Shown: in pieces, positions 14,919 to 21,284 of the stretch
Numbering within the stretch: the first letter of the stretch is position 1
Layout of the letters: the number at the start of each line of letters is the position of its first letter
Source: Flammeovirgaceae bacterium UBA4659
GTDB lineage: Bacteria; Bacteroidota; Bacteroidia; Cytophagales; Cyclobacteriaceae
Assembly (NCBI GenBank): GCA_002405445.1
Contig: DHLV01000252.1
Location: 1 to 21,284, forward strand
Direction: 5' to 3'
Length of the DNA stretch: 21,284 nt
Position numbers and translations under genes: made by a program
The notes under the pieces: model-generated
The model's database searches: none
The model's input: the letters and a program-made list of their open reading frames with translations, nothing else
What the model was told of the DNA's origin: nothing

Positions 14919-16361
14919 ATGACGTTCACCAAAAGACCTTCGCTGCTTCAGGCATTCACCCCCATTATTGCGCTAGTCATCTTTCTTTTTGTGAACGTAA
15001 GTGTGTTTGGGGCAGGCGCAACAGACGGGCCCAACCAGGTAGCATTGTTTTTGGCCGCTTCGGTGGCAGGCATTATTTCGTGGCGGCTCGGCTGCGATTG
15101 GGAAAAGATTGAAACCAGTGTGGTGAAAAGCATCAGTTCGGCCATGGGCGCAATGCTCATACTACTGGTGATTGGCTCGCTCTCAGGTACGTGGTTGCTC
15201 AGTGGCATTGTACCCGCCATGATCTATTTTGGGCTGAAGATTATGAACCCAACCATATTTCTATTTGCCGCGTGCATTGTGTGCTGCATCGTATCACTCG
15301 CCACGGGCAGCAGTTGGTCAACAGTGGCCACGGTTGGAATCGCTTTGCTGGGCATTGGCAAAACCCTGGGCATCCATGAGGGTGTGGTTGCAGGCGCCAT
15401 CATATCCGGTGCCTATTTTGGTGATAAAATGTCGCCCTTATCAGATACCACCAATCTGGCACCGGCCATGGCAGGCACTGATTTATTCACGCACATCAGG
15501 TACATGGTGTTTACCACTGCCCCAACACTGGCCATCACGTTACTGATCTTCTTCATCTGGGGATTTACCGTGGATACTACCGGGGCAACCAATACAAGCG
15601 AAGTGTTACTTGCCATCGACAGCGCGTTCAATCTGAACCCGATTCTTTTTGTTGTTCCTGCACTGGTGCTGTTGATGATCGTCAGGAAGGTTCCGGCCAT
15701 TCCGGCATTATTGGTCGGCTCAGTACTGGGCGCAATTTGTGCAATTGTTTTCCAGCCTCAGATCGTGGAGCAGGTTTCAGAAATCGTTAACAACCCCACC
15801 AAGTCTGCATTTGTTGCGGTGATGAAATCGATGGCGACCAGCATTAACGTAAAAACCGACAACGCCATGATCAACGAACTCTTATCGTCAGGAGGCATGG
15901 CGGGCATGCTCAACACAATATGGTTGATTCTTGGAGCCATGATTTTTGGTGGCGTAATGGAATCAAGCGGGCTGCTGATGCGCATTGTGGAAGAGATCAT
16001 CAAATTTGCGCATTCTACCGGCTCACTGGTGTTATCGACAGCTGTCACCAGCATTTTTTTCAATTGCACAGCCGGTGACCAATACATGGCCATTGCCATA
16101 CCGGGGCGCATGTTTGCCGACACCTATCGCAGGCAGGGTTACAAACCTGAACTGCTGAGCCGTACGCTAGAAGATGCCGGCACTGTTACCTCGGTGCTGG
16201 TGCCGTGGAACACGTGTGGTGCCACACAATCAAAAGTGTTGGGCGTGGCCACAGCGAGTTACGCACCCTATTGCTTTTTTTGCATCATCAGCCCGTGCAT
16301 GACGGTGCTTCAAGCCTATATGAATTTTAAGATCCGCAGGCTCAATGACAAAACATCATAA
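14919..16361 (+). CDS. nhaC: Na+/H+ antiporter, NhaC family
   Basis: Inner-membrane antiporter of 480 residues exchanging Na+ for H+ (related members carry malate/lactate or other substrates). There are about 11-12 hydrophobic segments along the chain. Family motifs are TGSSWSTVATVGIALLGIG (about 128-146), GAYFGDKMSPLSDTTNLAP (about 165-183), which is the hallmark of NhaC, and the C-terminal NCTAGDQYMAIAIPGRMF with VLVPWNTCGATQ. ATG start at 14919. The last 17 bases overlap the exonuclease gene, so the two are probably co-translated. Ion specificity is inferred from family only. Confidence 0.93.
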   Translation: MTFTKRPSLLQAFTPIIALVIFLFVNVSVFGAGATDGPNQVALFLAASVAGIISWRLGCDWEKIETSVVKSISSAMGAMLILLVIGSLSGTWLLSGIVPAMIYFGLKIMNPTIFLFAACIVCCIVSLATGSSWSTVATVGIALLGIGKTLGIHEGVVAGAIISGAYFGDKMSPLSDTTNLAPAMAGTDLFTHIRYMVFTTAPTLAITLLIFFIWGFTVDTTGATNTSEVLLAIDSAFNLNPILFVVPALVLLMIVRKVPAIPALLVGSVLGAICAIVFQPQIVEQVSEIVNNPTKSAFVAVMKSMATSINVKTDNAMINELLSSGGMAGMLNTIWLILGAMIFGGVMESSGLLMRIVEEIIKFAHSTGSLVLSTAVTSIFFNCTAGDQYMAIAIPGRMFADTYRRQGYKPELLSRTLEDAGTVTSVLVPWNTCGATQSKVLGVATASYAPYCFFCIISPCMTVLQAYMNFKIRRLNDKTS

Positions 16362-16926
16362 AGCCAACATCACCCACGAAGAAATCAACGAGTTGCCACT
16401 CGGAGCCTATGAAGGCCATGTGGAAATTATTTCTGGTGCAACAGAATTGGCTTACGTATTTGACGAAATCAACGAGCACCCGGTGGTTGGCTTTGATACT
16501 GAAACCAAACCGGTGTTTGTGCGCGGGCATTCCAACAAAGTCGCTTTGATGCAAGTAGCGATCCCAAAAAAAGTGTTCCTCATCCGCCTGAACAAAACAG
16601 GACTTACTGCACCCGTTATTCACTTTTTAGAGAATGAGAATATCTTGAAGGCCGGAGTAGCGTTACGCGATGACATCAAGGGATTGCAAAAGCTGACATA
16701 CTACCGCCCTGCAGGGTTTGTGGATCTGGCTGAAATAAGCAAGCAAGCAGGATTAGAGGTTGAGAGTGTAAAAAAACTGGCAGGGTTGCTGTTGGGATTT
16801 CGCATCTCTAAGGGCGCCCAAACCAGCAACTGGGAAGCACACGAACTCAACGACAAGCAAATCAGTTATGCAGCTACGGACGCCTGGGTTTGCCTGGAAG
16901 TGTATCGGAAACTCATGCACCGATAA
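16345..16926 (+). CDS. 3'-5' exonuclease, DEDDy type (RNase D-like)
   Basis: A 193-residue single-domain nuclease of the DnaQ-like DEDD superfamily. Motif I is GFDTET (49-54; Asp51, Glu53), motif II lies in AGVALRDDIKGL (103-114; Asp109/Asp110), and motif III is YAATDAW (175-181; Tyr175, Asp179), giving the DEDDy subgroup. There is no HRDC domain, unlike E. coli RNase D, so it resembles the short stand-alone members that trim RNA or DNA 3' ends. The ATG at 16345 overlaps the nhaC end by 17 bases. The pairing with an antiporter has no evident functional logic. Confidence 0.9.
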   Translation: MTKHHKANITHEEINELPLGAYEGHVEIISGATELAYVFDEINEHPVVGFDTETKPVFVRGHSNKVALMQVAIPKKVFLIRLNKTGLTAPVIHFLENENILKAGVALRDDIKGLQKLTYYRPAGFVDLAEISKQAGLEVESVKKLAGLLLGFRISKGAQTSNWEAHELNDKQISYAATDAWVCLEVYRKLMHR

Positions 16927-17321
16927 AACTGCTTGCAGCCCATACTAAAAAAGGGGAAGCGATGGTCGAATAATACAACAGACCCTCAGCAGCTACAGCG
17001 GATGAGCGCCAACAGCAATCGATTACGCATTTTTATGCCAGAACAAGCCTTTCAGTATTTTTGAAAGGTACATGTGTTTTCTTTGCTGTTACCGGCATGG
17101 GTGATGATCAATTCAACAGGAATCACTCGTTTCGGATATCGACCATGTTTCTGGTTGTCACTTGCCAATCGGTTGTGACGGGCGCATGTGCGAACATTTC
17201 AAAAGGCGTCTTCTGACGAGCGTACCATGTACCTATAACGCACACATACCCAGGCAATTTTTGAAATAGAGATTTTTTGACACAGGGGTAAATAGCATTA
17301 ACACGGCCACAAATGATGGAG
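16927..17321. other. 395-base gap without a recognised gene
   Basis: No gene with recognisable content on either strand. A small open frame (17003-17065, 20 codons) is not convincing. The clearest structure is the hairpin at 17048-17068. Otherwise the sequence looks like ordinary intergenic DNA ahead of the tRNA gene's 3' side. Confidence 0.4.
17048..17068 (+). terminator. Possible hairpin downstream of nhaC-exonuclease
   Basis: CCTTTCA (17048-17054) and TGAAAGG (17062-17068) pair perfectly around a 7-base loop. The downstream sequence is only moderately T-rich, so termination is uncertain; it lies 122 bases after the exonuclease stop. Confidence 0.3.
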
Positions 17322-17409
17322 CGGAGAGAGAGGGATTCGAACCCTCGTGGCGCATCACGCGCCAAACGGTTTTCGAGACCGTCCCATTCAGCCACTCTGG
17401 CATCTCTCC
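17322..17409 (-). tRNA. tRNA-Ser (anticodon CGA)
   Basis: Minus-strand cloverleaf of 88 bases. Acceptor GGAGAGA pairs with TCTCTCC, with discriminator G at 17322. The anticodon stem-loop ACGGTCTCGAAAACCGT has anticodon CGA, reading UCG. A long variable arm (TGGCGCG TGAT GCGCCA) and the T-arm GAGGGTTCGAATCCCTC follow. The long variable arm and the anticodon agree on serine. The CCA end is not encoded. The gene stands alone, downstream on the same strand of the ABC permease terminator. Confidence 0.96.
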
Positions 17410-17424
17410 GTGCCGTAAAAATAA

Positions 17425-17453
17425 AAAACTCCCAAAGTTTTGGCGAGAGTTTT
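17425..17453 (-). terminator. Probable terminator of the ABC permease gene
   Basis: On the minus strand AAAACTC (17453-17447) pairs with GAGTTTT (17431-17425), followed by more T. The 15-base loop is long. It sits 23 bases after the permease stop and just ahead of the tRNA. Confidence 0.5.
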
Positions 17454-17475
17454 CATTGTAGTTTTTTGTATTGAT

Positions 17476-18711
17476 TTACTCGAACCGCAACGATTCGATC
17501 GGGTCTAAACGCGAAGCCTTGTTAGCCGGGTACCACCCTGAAATCAACCCTACAAAGATACAGATGGCCAACCCTACAATTATCCAAAGCCAGGGAACGA
17601 CAAATACACTGCTGCCAATGGCCTTCGATAGTAGATTTCCAATCAGGATTCCGAGTACCACACCCGCCAAGCCTCCAATGATGCACACCACAATGGCCTC
17701 GATCACAAATTGCTGGCGTATGCGTTGGGGAGTAGCGCCCAACGCTTTGCGCACTCCCACTTCGCGTGTACGCTCCGTAACTGACACCAACATGATGTTC
17801 ATCAAAGCAATAGAGGCGCCTAACAGCGTGATAAAGCCAACACCGAAACCACCGATGCGCAGCGCGCTGGTGATGGAGTCTAACTGCTGCCCTAGCGTCT
17901 CGCTCTTTTCTAAGTCAAATGAATTTTCACGGCCCACTTCATCCCTCCTGATCCTTCGCATCAGACCGGTGGCTTCGCCCATCGCAAAGTCCAGCATATC
18001 AGGGTTAGGCACCCCCACCGTAAGCCGGTAATTCAATCCTTGCCCGGCAGCCAGTTGGTTGGCCACGATAATGGGAATCATCATCATGTTGTCGAAGTTG
18101 TTTTCAGATAAACTTCCCTTTTCCTGCATTACGCCAATCACTTTGAATTGCGTACCCTTAAATGAAACAACCGTGTTGACAGGGTTCTTCTTTTTGCCGT
18201 ACAGTACCTGAGCGAGTTTGTAGCCCAAAATTGCCACCTTGGAACCGTACTGAATTTCAAACTTTGAAAAATTCCTGCCGTCTTGCAGATTTAAACCTTT
18301 GATAGGCATGTAATCTTCATTTACCCCGCGTACGTTTACGTTGGGGTTGGTTTTTTCAGAGCCATGCTTGATTTCAGCCAAAATGGTGACACTCGCAGAC
18401 AGACTGATGATGGCATCGCCAGGATACTCTTCAATAAAACGCTGCGCTTGATTCAACAGCAGAGGAGAATATACTTTTTCCTTCACGCCATCACGGGCAG
18501 TGCCGCGGTTAAACCTCGAGGAGATATCAAATGTGTTGGCACCCAAAGAAGACAAACTCTGCGATACCGAACGCTCAATCCCGTCAATAGCCGTAAGGAT
18601 GCCCACCAGCGATGTGATGCCGATGGCGATGATACAAGCCGTGAGTACGGAGCGGAGCATGTTGGCCTTTACCGACCGGAGACCTTCTTTCACATTTTCG
18701 ACTAAATTCAT
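17476..18711 (-). CDS. ABC transporter permease, MacB/FtsX type
   Basis: Inner-membrane permease of 411 residues with the MacB layout: a first transmembrane helix (about 19-42) after a short cytoplasmic amphipathic start ([20 protein letters not shown]), a large periplasmic core (about 45-285), then three C-terminal helices forming the FtsX domain, with the conserved [20 protein letters not shown] coupling segment between the first two. Proteins of this type work with a LolD/MacB-like ATPase in lipoprotein, peptide or drug extrusion; no ATPase gene is in the window, so the substrate is unknown. ATG 18711 is preferred; the frame extends to 18786 without family-like sequence. A terminator and tRNA-Ser lie downstream. 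Confidence 0.92.
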   Translation of the reverse strand: MNLVENVKEGLRSVKANMLRSVLTACIIAIGITSLVGILTAIDGIERSVSQSLSSLGANTFDISSRFNRGTARDGVKEKVYSPLLLNQAQRFIEEYPGDAIISLSASVTILAEIKHGSEKTNPNVNVRGVNEDYMPIKGLNLQDGRNFSKFEIQYGSKVAILGYKLAQVLYGKKKNPVNTVVSFKGTQFKVIGVMQEKGSLSENNFDNMMMIPIIVANQLAAGQGLNYRLTVGVPNPDMLDFAMGEATGLMRRIRRDEVGRENSFDLEKSETLGQQLDSITSALRIGGFGVGFITLLGASIALMNIMLVSVTERTREVGVRKALGATPQRIRQQFVIEAIVVCIIGGLAGVVLGILIGNLLSKAIGSSVFVVPWLWIIVGLAICIFVGLISGWYPANKASRLDPIESLRFE

Positions 18712-18761
18712 GAATTGGCGCCTGTTATTGATTCTGCCGATTTTACTACCAAAATGAAGCA

Positions 18762-18769
18762 CAAAAGTA
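18762..18769 (-). promoter_or_regulatory. Candidate -7 element for the ABC permease
   Basis: Reads TACTTTTG on the minus strand, a TAnnTTTG match 51 bases upstream of the ATG at 18711. A TTG (CAA at 18784-18786) lies upstream at 14 bases, shorter than the norm. Confidence 0.35.
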
Positions 18770-18839
18770 TAACTTTCAGCATTCAAACCAGAACGACCGA
18801 TAATTATCGCATTTGTTTCACAATGATGGGGATTATACG

Positions 18840-20096
18840 ATGAGGGCGCTGATTTTGTTTTTACTCGTTTTGATGGCCAACGTGGGAATGGCCAACTACA
18901 TTTTCATTCCCATGGATGAAAAGCAGAGCAATCACCTAAAGGCTTACGGCCTTGCGTATTGGGTGTTGAAGTTGGACACCGAAGTAGACTGGCTGCTGAA
19001 CTACCGAGGCGGAAGTTTCATGTGCAAGTATCACCCTAAAATCCAAAATGAGCTGGTGGTGAGGGGTGTTTCTTATGAAGTGATTTCCGATGCCCAAGCC
19101 AACCAGATTATTAATGAGATCGCCAGCCCTGCCGCCAATTACGACATGATGAAACTAGAAAAGTACCCGCGCATCGCAGTGTACTCACCTAAATCGAAAC
19201 AGCCGTGGGATGATGCCGTTACCCTTGTGCTGACCTACGCAGAAATTCCGTATACCGTGGTTTTTGATGATGAGGTGTTGGAAGGCGAACTGGTCAAATA
19301 CGACTGGCTGCACCTGCACCACGAGGATTTCACCGGCCAATACGGAAAGTTCTATAGCCAATATGCGAACGTCCCCTGGTACATTGATCAGGTAAAAGAA
19401 GCCGAAACCACCGCACGCAAGTTCGGTTTCAGCAAAGTTTCGCAGCTAAAACTAGCCACCAGCAAACGGATCAAGGAATTTATGGTAAGCGGTGGCTTCT
19501 TGTTTGCCATGTGCTCTGCCACTGACTCATTTGATATTGCGCTTGCGGCAGAAGGCATAGACATTTGTGAGCGCATGTACGATGGTGACGCAGCCGACCC
19601 TGCTGCCCAAGAAAAACTGAATTTCAGCCGCACCCTTGCGTTCACAGATTTCCACATCTCGCGCGACCCCTACCAATACGAATTTTCGGACATCGATAAC
19701 AATGCACCGGAGCGTGGGCTTCGGCAGGATAATGATTACTTCAATTTGTTTCAATTCTCAGCCAAATGGGATCCAATCCCCTCCATGCTCACACAGAACC
19801 ATACCCGCGTGATCAAAGGGTTTTACGGGCAAACTACAGGCTTCAAAAAAAATCTCATCAAAGCAGACGTAACGATTATGGGTGAAAACAAGGAAATTAA
19901 AGAAGCAAAATACTTGCATGGGGTAATGGGCAAAGGCTTCTGGACTTTTTACGGTGGCCACGACCCGGAAGATTATCAGCACACAGTTGGTGAGGAACCA
20001 ACAGACCTGGCACTGCATCCCAACTCACCCGGATACCGGCTGATCTTGAACAACATCCTGTTTCCGGCAGCCAAAAAGAAAAAGCAAAAGACATAA
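18840..20096 (+). CDS. Exported protein of the family often labelled 'asparagine synthetase B'; true function unknown
   Basis: A 418-residue protein with a Sec signal peptide ([18 protein letters not shown], cleavage likely after Ala18). The following [21 protein letters not shown] (21-41) and [13 protein letters not shown] (48-60) I recognise from a conserved Bacteroidota family that databases often call asparagine synthetase B. It has neither the Cys2 nucleophile nor the SGGLDS ATP-pyrophosphatase motif of real AsnB, and it is exported, so that name is misleading. Conserved-looking blocks are [16 protein letters not shown] (157-172), [14 protein letters not shown] (217-230) and [16 protein letters not shown] (364-379); the middle one vaguely recalls the nucleophile turn of class I amidotransferase-like folds (inference). 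ATG 18840 gives the signal peptide; the frame opens at 18813. It heads an operon with the next two genes. Confidence 0.85.
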   Translation: MRALILFLLVLMANVGMANYIFIPMDEKQSNHLKAYGLAYWVLKLDTEVDWLLNYRGGSFMCKYHPKIQNELVVRGVSYEVISDAQANQIINEIASPAANYDMMKLEKYPRIAVYSPKSKQPWDDAVTLVLTYAEIPYTVVFDDEVLEGELVKYDWLHLHHEDFTGQYGKFYSQYANVPWYIDQVKEAETTARKFGFSKVSQLKLATSKRIKEFMVSGGFLFAMCSATDSFDIALAAEGIDICERMYDGDAADPAAQEKLNFSRTLAFTDFHISRDPYQYEFSDIDNNAPERGLRQDNDYFNLFQFSAKWDPIPSMLTQNHTRVIKGFYGQTTGFKKNLIKADVTIMGENKEIKEAKYLHGVMGKGFWTFYGGHDPEDYQHTVGEEPTDLALHPNSPGYRLILNNILFPAAKKKKQKT

Positions 20097-20109
20097 ACGC
20101 ATTACGACC

Positions 20110-20481
20110 TTGAAACCACTGTTGCTTTTGTTTATTCCTCTGTTGGTTGCTTGCCAAACAAAAAAAATTACTACATCACCAGATGATGTTGCTCGACAGC
20201 AGCTCGGTATCAATTTTGACCGATGGCCAAATGAACTCAATACCATGACTCTCTACCTGCAAAAAAACGATAATCCCTCGCGGGTAACACGCGGGCTCGT
20301 GCTTGACAACACAACAAATGAAATACTCTACCAATTTTCATTTATGGCCGGACACGCCAAGTGGGTTGATAATGTCAACCTGGAGGTGTTCGATGCGCCC
20401 GAAGTAATGAAAGAGGGAGACGATATGTTAAAACATACAAAAAAAATAGATATAAACTCTTTTAAACGTCCGTATGAATAA
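20110..20481 (+). CDS. Small lipoprotein, unknown function, TTG start
   Basis: A 123-residue predicted lipoprotein: signal peptide MKPLLLLFIPLLVAC with lipobox LVAC (Cys15). The mature domain (about 100 residues) has no motif I recognise; RGLVLDNTTNEILYQFSFMAGHAKW is its most distinctive, probably beta-rich part. No ATG is in frame upstream of the lipobox, and the TTG at 20110 places a full signal peptide, so TTG is the likely start. It begins 13 bases after the preceding stop, and its own end overlaps the next start by 8 bases, which indicates one operon of three exported proteins. Confidence 0.75.
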   Translation: MKPLLLLFIPLLVACQTKKITTSPDDVARQQLGINFDRWPNELNTMTLYLQKNDNPSRVTRGLVLDNTTNEILYQFSFMAGHAKWVDNVNLEVFDAPEVMKEGDDMLKHTKKIDINSFKRPYE

Positions 20482-21284
20482 CCTGAAACTCACCCTAACT
20501 TGTATTGTATTTTGCGTGGTAATCCTGCATGTGTCAACACCGAAGCGGCCTTCATCGGTGCAGGGAATTGAGGTTGCTTCTTTTGAGGATGGGCCACAAC
20601 AGTTCATCAAATTTCATCGGGAGATTCGCACCCCTGTTGATGCCGAACATCCCCAATACCCTGCCGGGCACCTGATCCAAGAGCTAAAAATCGCACAGGC
20701 AGCAGCCAGCGCTGCATCGGTACAAAATGCACGAACCCAAAATAACGGAGTATTGGAGTGGAAAGAACGCGGGCCAGCCAACGTGCCCGGACGGACCCGT
20801 GGCTTGGCTGTAGACCCCGGTGATGCCAACAGGAACACTTGGTATGCAGGTTCAGCCGGAGGTGGAGTGTGGAAAACAACCAATGCTGGAGGCACCTGGA
20901 CTTTGATCACGCCAGACCTCGCAAACCTTGCAACCACTGTGATTAACATGGCTCCTTCTAACCCAAATGTGATCTACATTGGTACCGGTGAGGGCTTTGG
21001 CAACCTGGATGGAGTTCAAGGAAACGGCATGTACAAGTCAGTTGACCGTGGGGTTACCTGGAGTTACCTGCCGGCAACCGCAACGTTTGACGACATTAAC
21101 CGGGCCGTAATCGACCCAAACAACGAAAACGTTATCGTAGTGGCCTCAAACGCGGGTATCTACAAATCAATAAACGGTGGTACAAGTTGGACACAAGTAT
21201 CAACCAGAACAGTAGTCCAGGATCTGGATGCAACACCTGGAAATTTCAACATCTTGTATGCCGCGCAAAATGGCGGGGGTGTTT
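20474..21284 (+). CDS. Secreted BNR/sortilin-type beta-propeller protein, 3' end cut by window
   Basis: The reading frame opens at ATG 20474 and stays open to the last base (270 codons visible). It overlaps the small lipoprotein gene by 8 bases. An N-terminal hydrophobic segment (about residues 4-19, LKLTLTCIVFCVVILH) looks like a signal peptide. From about residue 95 on come repeats of the BNR/VPS10 (sortilin) propeller type: WKERGPANVPGRTRGLAVDP, then WYAGSAGGGVWKTTNAGGTW, VIYIGTGEGFG, GMYKSVDRGVTW, and GIYKSINGGTSW. The Ser/Thr-x-Asp/Asn-x-Gly-x-Thr/Ser-W pattern is the Asp-box. In Bacteroidota such proteins are often large and end in a type IX secretion C-terminal domain, which would lie outside this window. 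Ligand and activity are unknown. Confidence 0.88.
   Translation, partial: MNNLKLTLTCIVFCVVILHVSTPKRPSSVQGIEVASFEDGPQQFIKFHREIRTPVDAEHPQYPAGHLIQELKIAQAAASAASVQNARTQNNGVLEWKERGPANVPGRTRGLAVDPGDANRNTWYAGSAGGGVWKTTNAGGTWTLITPDLANLATTVINMAPSNPNVIYIGTGEGFGNLDGVQGNGMYKSVDRGVTWSYLPATATFDDINRAVIDPNNENVIVVASNAGIYKSINGGTSWTQVSTRTVVQDLDATPGNFNILYAAQNGGGV

Noticed and set aside
17123..17395. Minus-strand open frame overlapping tRNA-Ser
   Set aside because: Its start lies inside the tRNA gene and its sequence is a translation of the tRNA and the non-coding gap.
18840..20096. Calling this gene asnB
   Set aside because: It lacks the Cys2 nucleophile and SGGLDS motif and carries a signal peptide, so the symbol would mislead.

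Overview
The window reads as a chromosomal segment of a Gram-negative Bacteroidota, most likely a Cytophagales-type bacterium. The signs are several matches to the Bacteroidota -7 promoter element TAnnTTTG, a Kdo transferase (so LPS is made), very few Shine-Dalgarno-like sites, typical Bacteroidota outer-membrane and lipoprotein families, and a large secreted beta-propeller protein at the right edge. The lineage call is inference from gene content; no rRNA is present.

Layout: (1) 1-780: the 3' part of the SRP RNA gene, then a small IS200-like/RAYT transposase on the minus strand, broken by an in-frame TGA and flanked by two inverted pairs of REP-like palindromes. (2) 901-3846: metabolic genes: fructose-1,6-bisphosphatase (minus), divergent from a monofunctional aspartate kinase (plus), which converges on a low-molecular-weight tyrosine phosphatase (minus). 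(3) 3847-6672: an AT-richer pocket holding a strong terminator with no visible gene to serve, a lipoprotein with an HExxH motif, and a small secreted protein of unknown role. (4) 6673-10762: crotonase, an outer-membrane beta-barrel protein (minus), and a waaA-rsgA pair. (5) 10727-13562: a tight four-gene minus-strand operon: DUF4442 hotdog protein, Mpo1-like dioxygenase, FemAB-type acyltransferase, family 2 glycosyltransferase. (6) 13635-16926: saccharopine dehydrogenase family protein, NhaC antiporter, and an overlapping DEDDy exonuclease. (7) 16927-18711: a gene-poor stretch, tRNA-Ser(CGA) and a MacB/FtsX-type ABC permease, all minus strand from the tRNA on. (8) 18840-21284: a plus-strand operon: an exported protein of the family often mislabelled 'asparagine synthetase B', a small lipoprotein, and a BNR/sortilin-type beta-propeller protein cut by the window end.

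Most of the window is ordinary housekeeping sequence. I found no defence system, CRISPR array, prophage or obvious new machine. The stretches most worth a second look are the REP/RAYT unit, the HExxH lipoprotein pocket, the lipid-flavoured four-gene operon, and the 'AsnB'-named exported protein with its two envelope partners.
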